A stretch of DNA of 22,755 nucleotides from contig JAVBQI010000047.1 of NCBI GenBank assembly GCA_031549145.1, forward strand, positions 1 through 22,755, in the 5' to 3' direction. This DNA comes from JAVBSX01 sp031549145 (lineage in GTDB: Bacteria; Planctomycetota; Planctomycetia; Pirellulales; Thermoguttaceae). The position numbers and the translations under genes are program-made. Positions 22,472 through 22,755 of the stretch are shown here, piece by piece (the stretch's first letter is position 1; each line of letters starts with the position of its first letter). A model generated the notes under the pieces. That model saw only the letters and a program-made list of their open reading frames with translations, did no database searches and was not told the DNA's origin.

Positions 22472-22755
22472 ATGCCCGAAGAAGGAGGAGAGAAATCCCA
22501 TGATCCGACCCCGCGGCGGCGCGAGCAGGCCCGCGAGGAAGGACAGGTCGCGCGGAGTCAGGACCTCGCCTCCGCCGCGATGCTCCTGATCGCCGTCGTC
22601 CTAATGATGACCCAAGGCAAAGCGATCGCCCAACACTTATACGAATATACGCTCGACAATCTCGGCGGCGACGTTTGGCTCGAAGCCGATCCGGACAACT
22701 TGCTCTCGTATTTCGTTTCTTCGATCATCGAGTTTACGAAAGAAATCTCGGTCTT
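22472..22755 (+). CDS. flhB: Flagellar export protein FlhB, N-terminal part (cut by window end)
   Basis: Only the first 94 codons are present; the frame is open to the last base. FlhB is an inner-membrane part of the flagellar type III export gate that switches substrate class after self-cleavage. Seen: the family-defining N-terminus with EKSHDPTPRRREQAREEGQV followed by ARSQDL (consensus E-K-T-E-x-P-T-x-x-R-x-x-x-A-R-x-x-G-x-x-x-x-S-x-D/E), then a first transmembrane segment (SAAMLLIAVVLMM) and the periplasmic loop. A TAG six bases before the ATG fixes 22472 as the first possible start. There is no ribosome site just before it; the GGAGGAGAG a little downstream is inside the gene. The virulence paralogue family (SctU) begins similarly but FlhB is far more likely. 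Confidence 0.88.
   Translation, partial: MPEEGGEKSHDPTPRRREQAREEGQVARSQDLASAAMLLIAVVLMMTQGKAIAQHLYEYTLDNLGGDVWLEADPDNLLSYFVSSIIEFTKEISV

Noticed and set aside
22500..22589. ATG at 22500 with the GGAGGAGAG ribosome-site-like sequence
   Set aside because: The frame closes after 30 codons and is a shadow inside flhB; the FlhB N-terminal motif is in the frame starting at 22472.

Overview
The window looks like chromosomal DNA of a planctomycete, probably from the Pirellulales side of the phylum (inference). The indicators are a DUF1559-like protein, an ECF sigma factor fused to a multi-pass membrane domain, an outer-membrane beta-barrel protein of the OmpL-like porin-2 type with a cysteine-rich mature N-terminus, a hopanoid-type radical SAM enzyme (HpnH), a double-VWA/glutamine-amidotransferase-like membrane protein, and weak or absent Shine-Dalgarno sites on most genes. 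No phage, insertion sequence, CRISPR array, rRNA or tRNA was recognised. Genes lie on both strands in short units, with no long operon.

Left third (1-9000): pyrF (+) converges on a hpnH-ASCH pair (-). Transketolase (+) diverges from hpnH. It is followed by a secreted GH123/DUF4091-type glycosidase-like protein and a membrane-anchored DUF1559-like protein. The 3' end of the glycosidase gene has a second, isolated 28-bp copy just after the DUF1559-like gene.

Middle (9000-15300): a block of nested inverted repeats, the sigma-factor/membrane fusion (-), a membrane-anchored alpha/beta hydrolase (-), the porin (+), a TPR lipoprotein (-) and coaD (-). Between the sigma fusion and the hydrolase there is a compact + strand unit: a near-consensus promoter, a strong ribosome site and a 13-codon ORF.

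Right third (15300-22755): a small membrane protein and the large VWA protein (-), a stand-alone coaC (+), an extended-SDR epimerase (-), a sigma-54-type response regulator (+), and the first 94 codons of flhB (+), cut off by the window end. CoA synthesis is represented twice (coaD, coaC), hopanoid synthesis at least once (hpnH, perhaps the SDR), and the flhB/regulator pair suggests a motile cell.

The most striking feature is intergenic. Eight of the gaps carry long, mostly unrelated palindromic elements, including all four convergent gene junctions. At least two of the palindromes are sisters that keep the same central mismatch. No complete new defence or metabolic system was seen. The best candidates for something undescribed are the palindrome population, the sigma-membrane fusion, and the tiny ORF unit beside it.
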